A DNA stretch of 64,000 bases, taken from contig NZ_PYGK01000009.1 in the NCBI RefSeq assembly GCF_003014595.1, forward strand, positions 124,001 to 188,000, written 5' to 3'. The position numbers were made by a program, and so were the translations under genes. Of the stretch, positions 35,922 through 44,847 are shown piece by piece (within the stretch, counting starts at the first letter, position 1; each line of letters starts with the position of its first letter). The notes beneath the pieces were generated by a model. That model saw only the letters and a list, made by a program, of their open reading frames with translations. It had not been told where the DNA came from and ran no database searches. The stretch comes from Chitinophaga ginsengisoli. Its GTDB lineage: Bacteria > Bacteroidota > Bacteroidia > Chitinophagales > Chitinophagaceae.

Positions 35922-38459
35922 ATGGGCAAAGGAGAACATATTATCCGCAAGTGGACGTTTGATGTGCAGTATACCGATAAGGATAATGCCAGGGGATTAC
36001 AGGATAAATTCAGCAGCCTGTTTAACCTCCATTTATCAGCTGCAGCAGAAACCGTGATAGACAGGGTGTTGTCGCCCGCAGAGAGTGTCTGGATCTCGGA
36101 ACTGGAGATAGACCTGGGTACTTTGCCCTACACCAATTTTGAACAGGACATCATCCGCTTATTGCCGGAGGCGCTGGAAAAGGCATTGCGCGAACGTATC
36201 GCCAAGGTGGACCAGCAGCAGGCTACAGGAGATGGTGGATTACACTTTCACACAGAAGCAGACCGTTATTATGCGATTGTAGCACATTACCTGCGTACGG
36301 GTAGCATGCCCTGGTGGGCATCGCCGGAAGAAGGAAGCGAACTGGAAGCGATGCTGCTGACATTGATAGCAGACAGTCCTTCGCGTTTCGCATCGTTCAT
36401 TACCAACATTGCACAGCAGGATTATATCCTGAAAAGGATCGCCTGGCACTTCTCCCGGAATGTGGTGCAACAAATCATCACCTCACTGGAGGAGGCGCAG
36501 GCTACTTTCATTCTCGGGTATATTACCGGGGTGATCACCCTGCACAACCGGCAGCCGCTGGTACAGAATGCCCAGAGTGAGTTTGAGCGGGCGGTATGGC
36601 TGTTTGTGCTGACCTACCTGGTGACTGATAACAGTGGTCAGTTCAACAGGAAACAGTTCATCCGCCGTAACCTGGAAAGACTGGCGCGGCACTTCAACGT
36701 TGATTATTTTCACCTGTTATATATCTTCCGCAAGGCGATAGATACCTACCGCCAATACATCCCTTCAGATTCCTTCGTCACCTTCATACAGGTATTGTAT
36801 GAAGAAAGTGAGGCGGCGGGCCTGCATTCGCAAGGGGGGCAGTCGCTGGTAGTGATGCCACATGATGCCTACGAGAATGTGGTAGCACCCCGCTTACTGC
36901 CATTGCCGGGAGGCATACATACTGACCTGCCACTACCTTTGCTATGGATCAATTATGATACGATCGTCAACAGGGAAGACCGGGAAGAAGTCTGGGAACA
37001 GGCGGTAGTATTGTTCCGTGCATTTATTACCGGTCAGCCATTGCCGGTCTGGTTTAGCAGATTACAGACGGGCCGCCAGGACGTGCTGCTAAAGCAGGCA
37101 GTGATCCTGTTGTTCAGGAAACGTCCGCTGGTGCTGGCGGCGATGTGGGAACACCCGGTGCATAAGCTGCAGGCCAGGCTGGAAGTACACCGCTTGTTTG
37201 ACAGGCCGGTCACACCATTGGAAGAGAACATCCGTAAACAACTGCAGGTATATGCCGAGCAGGATACCATACAATTCCTGCAACAGGCATTGCCACATAC
37301 CTTCATACAACACCGGGACAGTTTCCGCGAGATATGGTTACAATACCAGCATCGCTCCCATACAGAAAGGCTGACCTTTTACCGGAATGTACTGGCGCCT
37401 GTTGCAGTATTACAACAGGTAGCTTTACATACCACAGAAGACGATTTCTGGCAGATGATGCGTGATGCCTTGCCGCTGTTGTGGGGCAACCATACCATCA
37501 CGGCATTGAAAGAGTGGCAGGGACTGATGGAGACCCTGCTGACAGACAACCTGGAGCGGGAGCGTATCCGTTTGTTGTTCCGCCAGTTCAATCTCTTATG
37601 GTTGTCGGGGAAAATGCAGATCAATAACAGTGATGACTATATCAATAACCTGGCGAAATATATTGGCAGCTATGATGAAACGACTATGCATAAGCTGCTG
37701 AAAGCGATTGTCAGTTTTGATATGGGGTCGGTGTCTTCGTTTACACAGATCCGTGCAGCAGTGCCGGTGTTACAGCAGGCCACAGCAGCAATATTAAAAA
37801 CAGGTACGTCGCCGGCAGTGACAGTAACTGAAGAACAACAGGCGCTGGTACCTGTCCGTCGAAAAGAAGCAATAACGGAACCTGTTATGGAAGAAGAAAG
37901 ACCTTACGAAAGCCTCTTCGGCAGAAGGCAGCCGATAGCCGGAACGCCGGAGCAGGCGGTGACGATAAAGAATGCGGGACTGGTGTTACTGCATCCTTTT
38001 TTCCATACTTATTTCTCGCGACTGGAATTGTTGTCGGGAGGAAAGTTTGTGGATGAGATGGCGCGGCACAGAGCTGTCCGGTTATTACAGCTGCTGGTAG
38101 ACGATGGTGCCGAGCAGCGGGAGCATGCATTGGTATTGAATAAGGTACTGTGTAACATGCCCCTGGAGGAACCACTGTCTCCTGACGTCATAATAACAGA
38201 CGTTGAAAAACAACTGGCTCGTTCACTAATAGGCGCTGCCATCCAGCAATGGCCGAAGATGCATAACAGTTCCGTGGAAGGTTTCCGCGGATCTTTCCTG
38301 CAAAGAGAAGGAAGGCTCTGGCAAACAGAGGAAGGCTGGTTCCTGTATGTAGAGAAACGCAGCTACGATATTATCTTACAGACAATACCCTGGAGTTACG
38401 GCATGATGCGATTTGCCTGGCTCCCTAAAATGTTATATACCGAATGGACAATCACCTGA
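35922..38459 (+). CDS. eCIS tape measure-type protein (Pvc14-like)
   Basis: This 845-residue protein matches the Bacteroidota contractile-injection-system tape measure family. The N-terminus has EHIIRKWTFDVQY and a WISELEIDLGTL strand; the middle is almost all helical; the C-terminus carries the conserved block NAGLVLLHPFFHTYFSRLEL, a LNKVLCNMP motif, FRGSFLQREGRLW and IPWSYGMMRFAWLPKMLYTEW. Tape measures set tube length and may occupy the lumen. It is shorter than the Afp14-type proteins, which would predict a shorter particle if length scaling holds. The next gene starts inside its last 16 bases. Confidence 0.87.
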   Translation: MGKGEHIIRKWTFDVQYTDKDNARGLQDKFSSLFNLHLSAAAETVIDRVLSPAESVWISELEIDLGTLPYTNFEQDIIRLLPEALEKALRERIAKVDQQQATGDGGLHFHTEADRYYAIVAHYLRTGSMPWWASPEEGSELEAMLLTLIADSPSRFASFITNIAQQDYILKRIAWHFSRNVVQQIITSLEEAQATFILGYITGVITLHNRQPLVQNAQSEFERAVWLFVLTYLVTDNSGQFNRKQFIRRNLERLARHFNVDYFHLLYIFRKAIDTYRQYIPSDSFVTFIQVLYEESEAAGLHSQGGQSLVVMPHDAYENVVAPRLLPLPGGIHTDLPLPLLWINYDTIVNREDREEVWEQAVVLFRAFITGQPLPVWFSRLQTGRQDVLLKQAVILLFRKRPLVLAAMWEHPVHKLQARLEVHRLFDRPVTPLEENIRKQLQVYAEQDTIQFLQQALPHTFIQHRDSFREIWLQYQHRSHTERLTFYRNVLAPVAVLQQVALHTTEDDFWQMMRDALPLLWGNHTITALKEWQGLMETLLTDNLERERIRLLFRQFNLLWLSGKMQINNSDDYINNLAKYIGSYDETTMHKLLKAIVSFDMGSVSSFTQIRAAVPVLQQATAAILKTGTSPAVTVTEEQQALVPVRRKEAITEPVMEEERPYESLFGRRQPIAGTPEQAVTIKNAGLVLLHPFFHTYFSRLELLSGGKFVDEMARHRAVRLLQLLVDDGAEQREHALVLNKVLCNMPLEEPLSPDVIITDVEKQLARSLIGAAIQQWPKMHNSSVEGFRGSFLQREGRLWQTEEGWFLYVEKRSYDIILQTIPWSYGMMRFAWLPKMLYTEWTIT

Positions 38460-39796
38460 TCGCGGCCAATGCAAAGGCTTTGTATGATGATCTGCAATGG
38501 TTCAGTGAGATACTGCAATTGAGAATAAGACAGTATTTTGAGCAGGCGCATACTTTTGTAGCAGAAGAACCTCCTCCGCCACCGGGGGTAAAGGACTCGG
38601 TGTATTCCCAGATCGTCAGTCACTATAACATGAGCGTACAGGAAAGACTGGTGCTTCTGCTGGCGTTATGTCCGCATATACAACCGCAGCTGCTGGATGT
38701 CTTCTTTGTTAAGAACAGTACCTATGACCGTGGATTCACTGAATTTGGTGGTATCAAAGGGAACCAGCACGGGGGCTTTCTTCCTACCGGAGAAACGGCT
38801 GCATTCCTGCTGGCAGCCAATGACCTGCAGCAACGTTTTCAATTATTACAGTTATTCAGTCCGGGACACTTCTTTGCCCGGCATAATATGCTGAAACTGG
38901 TATCGGCGCATGTAGATGAGCCTTCGTTAAGTGGCGGTTTACAGATCTCTTCGGAGTACCTGAGCTTTTTTACACATGGTACGGCTTATCAGCCGCATTA
39001 CAGTACACAGTTCCCCGCCAAACAGATCCGGACAGACCTGGACTGGAAAGACCTGGTGCTGGACCAGCATATCATGGCTGAAGTAGAAGAGATCCGTACC
39101 TGGATAGAACACGGTCCTACACTGATGAAGGAATGGCAGATGGAGAACAGGATCAAACCTGGTTACAGGGCGCTGTTCTATGGTCCTCCGGGAACGGGTA
39201 AATCATTTACCGCCTGTTTGCTGGGAAAGACCTTCCAGCTGGATGTATACCGTATAGACCTTTCTATGGTGGTCTCCAAATATATCGGTGAAACGGAAAA
39301 GAACCTGGCCGGGGTATTTGACCAGGCAGCGAACAAGAATTGGATCCTCTTCTTTGATGAAGCAGATGCCTTGTTTGGTAAACGTAGCGCTACCAACTCT
39401 TCGCACGACCGTTACGCCAACCAGGAAGTAGCGTACCTCTTACAAAGGATAGAAGATTTCCCGGGACTGGTTGTGCTTGCTACCAACCTGAAGGCGAATA
39501 TAGATGAAGCCTTCGGCAGGAGGTTCCAGTCCATGATCTATTTCCCTGTTCCCGGACCAGCGCAACGGCAACGTATCTGGCAGCAGTCCTTTCCTTCACA
39601 GGTACAGTTGGATGCGAACGTAAGCCTGGAGGATATTGCGAAGAAATATGAGCTGGCGGGAGGGGCTATTATCAATGTGGTGCAATATAGTTGCCTGGCA
39701 GCACTGAGTAAGAATAGCAAGACTATTGCCCTGAAGGATATATTGACGGGGATACGTAAGGAGTTCAATAAAGAGGGGAAGACGTTGAATTTCTAG
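38444..39796 (+). CDS. eCIS AAA+ ATPase (Pvc15-like)
   Basis: This 450-residue protein has a helical N-terminal domain (about 1-200) and one AAA+ module with Walker A GPPGTGKS at 247-254, Walker B ILFFDEAD at 301-308, LVVLATNL sensor 1 and FGRRFQSMIYFP arginine-finger region. It belongs to the Pvc15/Afp15 family required for particle assembly or cargo loading in characterised systems. It has one ATPase module, unlike the two of the T6SS recycling ATPase ClpV. It is the last gene of the operon and overlaps the tape measure gene by 16 bases. Confidence 0.94.
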   Translation: MDNHLIAANAKALYDDLQWFSEILQLRIRQYFEQAHTFVAEEPPPPPGVKDSVYSQIVSHYNMSVQERLVLLLALCPHIQPQLLDVFFVKNSTYDRGFTEFGGIKGNQHGGFLPTGETAAFLLAANDLQQRFQLLQLFSPGHFFARHNMLKLVSAHVDEPSLSGGLQISSEYLSFFTHGTAYQPHYSTQFPAKQIRTDLDWKDLVLDQHIMAEVEEIRTWIEHGPTLMKEWQMENRIKPGYRALFYGPPGTGKSFTACLLGKTFQLDVYRIDLSMVVSKYIGETEKNLAGVFDQAANKNWILFFDEADALFGKRSATNSSHDRYANQEVAYLLQRIEDFPGLVVLATNLKANIDEAFGRRFQSMIYFPVPGPAQRQRIWQQSFPSQVQLDANVSLEDIAKKYELAGGAIINVVQYSCLAALSKNSKTIALKDILTGIRKEFNKEGKTLNF

Positions 39797-39837
39797 CGTT
39801 GCCGGATCTTCTGGGGCCACGGGTCCGTCCACGCGTC

Positions 39838-39892
39838 CCCGGGGTTGAAAACCCCGGGCTACAAACAATGTGGCTCCGCTGGAGCCAATTGT
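39838..39892. repeat. Pair of REP-like hairpins after the eCIS operon
   Basis: The first hairpin has perfect 9-bp arms CCCGGGGTT (39838-39846) and AACCCCGGG (39850-39858) with loop GAA. The second pairs TGGCTCC (39871-39877) with GGAGCCA (39881-39887) and extends outward through ACAAT/ATTGT with one bulged base. The GC-rich, tandem-hairpin form and GCTACAA edge resemble extragenic palindromic (REP-like) elements. It may also terminate the eCIS transcript. No T-tract follows. Confidence 0.55.
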
Positions 39893-40031
39893 AGCGAATG
39901 ATCCCATTTTGTGGTCTGGTTATTACCTCAAAGTCCACGGAGTTACCACGGCGGGGTACAAACCTTGAGTGAATGAAGTCATACGTCAGGGAGCTATAGG
40001 GCAGGGGCACGTCTTTTGCAAAGGTGTTGGC

Positions 40032-41642
40032 ATGAGAACGATAAACTTATTGCTGCTGGCAGTGTGCGGACTACTCATATTTTCCTATAGCTGTAATAGC
40101 AGGATTGTAGAAAATAAAAAGGAAGAAACTATTCCCGTTACACCCAGAAATACGCAGATCACACCTGCAAATGCCTACAACGATCTTTTTCTTGACACCA
40201 GTGACGTAGCTGCATTCATCGCGAAGCAAAAGCTGGATGATACGCTTGCTAACCGTATACGCAGCTTTTATAATGCGCGCAATTACGAGTTTGCCTGGTT
40301 TGATAGTCAGGGGTTGAATGAACAGGCGTATGGCTTCCGCAGTCTCTATGACTATAGTGTAGATACAAGTGAGTCGAATAAGTCGCTGGAATACCGGCTG
40401 AATGCGATGATGACGGGCGATAGCGACTCTGCCGCTTCTCCGCGTGATCCCAACCTTGTGAAGACAGAGCTGCAACTGACACAGCGCCTCATCAATTATT
40501 ACCTGAACATTGATCCCGATAAATCAATAGAAGCATTGGAGCATGCGGTGCCAGCCATGAAGGGAGAGATCATGAAAACGGCGGCAGCTGTGATTGACGA
40601 CAAGCACAAAGATGAGGTGAATCCTACTTACAGTGCACTGGTAAAGTCGCTGAAACAGTATATGGATATAACAAAGAAAGGAGGCTGGGATACGATTGTC
40701 GTAGAGAAGAAGAAGCGGTATAAAAAAGGAGATAGTACAGCCCTTATCGGCTGGGTGAAAAGACGTTTACTGGCTACAGGGGAATATCCTGACAAGGACA
40801 CGACGATTGTGTTCAATGATGGACTGGAGAATGCCGTGAGGGTATTTGAAGGTACCCATGGTCATACACCAAGGGGTATTATTACAGATACATTGTTACG
40901 TGAGATGAATATACCGGCCATTCAATTGGTAGAACGCATGCTTGTGAACCTGGAGCGGATGCGCTGGGCGCCACCAACTCCGGAAGGGCGTGTGATACTG
41001 GTAAACATTCCGGAGTTTGCACTACATGTACGGAATGGTAAGAACAGGGAATTTGATATGCCGGTAGTAGTGGGCAAAGAAGGTAAGAGCACCACGATGT
41101 TCTCAGGGAAGCTGAATCAGATCGTGTTCAGTCCTTACTGGAACCTGCCGAACAGTATTGTACGGGAAGAGATATTGCCGGCGATGGCACGTAACAGGAA
41201 TTATCTCACTAAGAAGAATATGGAGGTTACGGGAGAGCGGAAGGGCCTGCCTGTTATCAGGCAATTACCCGGGAAGGACAATCCGCTGGGAAAGGTGAAG
41301 TTCCTGTTCCCCAATAGTTTCAACATTTACTTTCATGATACGAATCAGAAATATTTATTCGACAGGGATCAGCGGGCTTTCAGCCATGGCTGTATCCGGT
41401 TGGGCGATCCTGTGAGGCTGGCCGACTATCTGTTGGCAGATGACAGTAACTGGACGCCGGAAAAAATTGATAGTGCAATGAACACAGGGAAGGAAAAATA
41501 CGTTAAGATAAAGGACCCTGTGCCAGTGTTGATCACTTATTACACTGTCTGGGTCGATGAAGGAGGAATATTGCAATTCAGAGAGGATATCTATGACCAT
41601 GACGCCTATACAGTCCGTAAGCTCTTTACTGATCCAAAATAA
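40032..41642 (+). CDS. L,D-transpeptidase (YcbB-like) lipoprotein
   Basis: The start is set at ATG 40032 because it begins a lipoprotein signal peptide (MRTINLLLLAVCGLL... lipobox SYSC, cysteine near residue 21); the longer frame from 39969 adds 21 residues without a signal. The 536-residue product has an L,D-transpeptidase scaffold domain, a PG_binding_1-like segment (VRVFEGTHGHTPRGIITD) and a YkuD catalytic domain with active Cys in SHGCIRLGD. It makes 3-3 peptidoglycan cross-links or attaches proteins to the wall. It lies 235 bp after the eCIS operon; a functional link is not shown. Confidence 0.92.
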   Translation: MRTINLLLLAVCGLLIFSYSCNSRIVENKKEETIPVTPRNTQITPANAYNDLFLDTSDVAAFIAKQKLDDTLANRIRSFYNARNYEFAWFDSQGLNEQAYGFRSLYDYSVDTSESNKSLEYRLNAMMTGDSDSAASPRDPNLVKTELQLTQRLINYYLNIDPDKSIEALEHAVPAMKGEIMKTAAAVIDDKHKDEVNPTYSALVKSLKQYMDITKKGGWDTIVVEKKKRYKKGDSTALIGWVKRRLLATGEYPDKDTTIVFNDGLENAVRVFEGTHGHTPRGIITDTLLREMNIPAIQLVERMLVNLERMRWAPPTPEGRVILVNIPEFALHVRNGKNREFDMPVVVGKEGKSTTMFSGKLNQIVFSPYWNLPNSIVREEILPAMARNRNYLTKKNMEVTGERKGLPVIRQLPGKDNPLGKVKFLFPNSFNIYFHDTNQKYLFDRDQRAFSHGCIRLGDPVRLADYLLADDSNWTPEKIDSAMNTGKEKYVKIKDPVPVLITYYTVWVDEGGILQFREDIYDHDAYTVRKLFTDPK

Positions 41643-41682
41643 CCGTCACCTGATCACTATAACATCATATAAAATTCATCCC

Positions 41683-41798
41683 ATCCCCCTGGCCCTTTTC
41701 GGTACACGCATTATCACCATGCAGAGGCCGGTAATGTTATTGCAGCGTGCAAGCATAGACGCTGTCATGTGAGTATCTGAAGAGGGGCCAGGGAGGAT
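41683..41798. repeat. Imperfect inverted repeat between converging L,D-transpeptidase genes
   Basis: The segment around 41684-41695 (CCCTGGCCC core) is complementary, with a mismatch or two, to 41784-41798 (GGGCCAGGG core). The arms enclose about 88 bases. It fills most of the 205-bp gap between convergent genes and may be a two-way terminator or structured RNA. Confidence 0.4.
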
Positions 41799-41847
41799 GA
41801 AGATGATGTGGATCTGATTATTGGAAAAGGATGTCAGATACGCATCT

Positions 41848-42594
41848 TTAAGCGACAGTAGTGTCTTTCTCCGCCGCCAGTATCTTTGAGTTAGCCATAT
41901 ATGATTTGTCAGGACTGTACAGGAACAGGCAGCTGCCATTTTTAATGACTTCGATGATCTGTTTATGTACCTGCTCGGGAATAGCCGGGCAACCCAGGCT
42001 ACGGCCGATATACCCCTGTAGTTTTGCGATCTTCTCGCTGACATATGCCGCACTGTGCATCACGATCCCCCTGCTCATAGCATTGTCGTTAATACCCTCT
42101 TCTTCGCCTTCCAGACGCAGGGAATAGCCATGCTGACCTTTGTAGGTATCGCCAGTCACATAGAATCCCAGGCTGCTTTTAAAGCTCTCAGGCGCATTGG
42201 AAAAAGTAGTAGCCACCGCAGTACCGGAATTACGTCCATGGGATACGAACGTATTAAACAGCACTGCTTCATTTTTCAGGTCAATCACGAACAAGCGTTT
42301 CTTGTTGGACGGCTGACTGAAGTCGGCGATGGTCAGCAGGTCAGGGTTTTTCAGCTTACCCTCTTTCTCCAGCTTTTCCAGACCGGACAGTGCATAGTTA
42401 AAAGCCTCCTGGGAGAGTCCCAGGGAGTCCAATTTCAGTAGTGCAAATAAGGCGGCCTTGTTGTTTAACCTGCTTTCTGCAAGCGGGATCGTTTTGGTTT
42501 TGTTTCCCTCAGTGGGGGCTATGGTAAAGAGGATTCCGGCAAACAGGCCAGCGGTAAGGGTGTACTTGACAAAGTGCTTAACAGGTTTCTTCAT
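41848..42594 (-). CDS. Murein L,D-transpeptidase catalytic domain protein (YkuD-type)
   Basis: This 248-residue secreted protein has an N-terminal signal/anchor (about 8-27), a short helical region and a YkuD_2-type catalytic domain: LFVIDLKNEAVLFNTFVSHG, GIVMHSAAY and active-site Cys in GRSLGCPAIP. It differs from the classical HGCIRL form but belongs to the same wall-modifying superfamily. It converges on the YcbB-like gene, so two different L,D-transpeptidases sit tail to tail. Confidence 0.88.
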   Translation of the reverse strand: MKKPVKHFVKYTLTAGLFAGILFTIAPTEGNKTKTIPLAESRLNNKAALFALLKLDSLGLSQEAFNYALSGLEKLEKEGKLKNPDLLTIADFSQPSNKKRLFVIDLKNEAVLFNTFVSHGRNSGTAVATTFSNAPESFKSSLGFYVTGDTYKGQHGYSLRLEGEEEGINDNAMSRGIVMHSAAYVSEKIAKLQGYIGRSLGCPAIPEQVHKQIIEVIKNGSCLFLYSPDKSYMANSKILAAEKDTTVA

Positions 42595-42811
42595 TAACGG
42601 AAATGGTTTGGCAATTTAAAAATAAGCCGGGCTTATGTGAGTCCGGCTGCGTTTACGTAATGACTAATGCAAAATTACCGCGTAAAATGCTAAAGAAATG
42701 TGAAGAGGATAATTTAAGCTCTGCAGTAGCCTGATCTTTAACAATGTTATGACATTGCAGGCGGTTTCTCTATCTGAGATAAGTGGGGAGCGCGGCTTTG
42801 CCGGTAAGAGA

Positions 42812-42848
42812 AAAGCCTGCCAGGAGACTCATCCCCTATGCAGGCTTT
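42812..42848 (-). terminator. Terminator of the aguB-aguA operon
   Basis: AAAGCCTGC (42812-42820) and GCAGGCTTT (42840-42848) form a 9-bp stem just past the aguA stop, followed on the minus strand by TTTT. Confidence 0.7.
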
Positions 42849-42869
42849 AAATTAACATTTACAACCAGT

Positions 42870-43915
<1,046 letters not shown>

Positions 43916-43916
<1 letters not shown>

Positions 43917-44791
43917 TATGCTTCGTCGATAAATCTTTTGGTGATAGGAGCGTAGGAGTCAATTCTTCTGTCGCGCAGAAATGGCCAGTGGGTACGGTAC
44001 CTGTCGGTGGTGTTCAGGTCCAGTTCCTGTACATATACTTCTTCCTGGTCGTGGGAGGCCTGGTAGATAATAGTGCCGAAAGGATTGGAGATGAAGGAGC
44101 CACCCCAGAATTTCATGCGGCCTTCCTGTTCGAAGCCTACACGGTTTACACTGACTACGTGTATGCCATTGGCAATGGCATGGCTGCGCTGGATGGTCTG
44201 CCAGGCGTTGTACTGTTCTGTGTTGGTCGCATCATCCTGGGAGGTAGCCCAGCCGATAGCGGTTGGATAGAACAGTATTTCAGCACCCATGAGGGCCGTG
44301 ATCCTGGCTGCTTCCGGATACCACTGGTCCCAGCAGATGAGGACACCAAGCGTCGCAAATTTTGTCTTGAAGACTTTATATCCCAGGTCGCCCGGGGTGA
44401 AGTAGAATTTCTCGTAATAAGCCGGATCGTCCGGGATATGCATTTTACGGTATTTACCCAGGTAGGTTCCGTCTGCGTCCAGTACAGCCGTGGTATTGTG
44501 GTAGATACCCTGTGTACGCTTTTCGAACAGGGAGGCGATGATCACCACACCCAGTTCTGCCGCTACCTGCTGGAGGGAGTCTGTAGACGGACCGGGAATA
44601 GGTTCTGCCAGGGAGAAATTATCATAATCCTCCACATCACAGAAATAAAGGGAAGTAAACAATTCCTGCAAACAAACGATCTGCGCACCTTTAGCGGCGG
44701 CGTCACGGATACCTTTGCTGGCTTTGGCAAGGTTTTCAGCCTTGTCTTTGCCGCAGGACATCTGCACAAAACCTACTTTAACTTTTGACAT
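43916..44791 (-). CDS. aguB: N-carbamoylputrescine amidase
   Basis: This 291-residue nitrilase-superfamily enzyme hydrolyses N-carbamoylputrescine to putrescine, CO2 and ammonia. The Glu-Lys-Cys triad is visible as CLQELF, YRKMHIPDDP and LICWDQWYPEAAR. FYFTPGDLGYKVF and ATSQDDATNTEQYNAWQ segments are typical of AguB. It is the first gene of the aguB-aguA pair and overlaps the next start by one base. Confidence 0.95.
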
Positions 44792-44847
44792 TACCTGAGT
44801 TTAATTTTTACCGTTAGAAAAATGAAGGCGCAAAATTACCAAATAAT

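Noticed and set aside
21295-39796. Type VI secretion system
   Set aside because: VgrG-like, PAAR, sheath and tube genes are shared with T6SS, but there are no TssJ/L/M membrane genes and the ATPase has one AAA+ module, not the ClpV type.
21295-39796. Prophage or R-type pyocin-like tail
   Set aside because: No capsid, portal, terminase, integrase, holin or lysin gene is present, and DUF4255, LysM hub and Pvc15-type ATPase are eCIS hallmarks.
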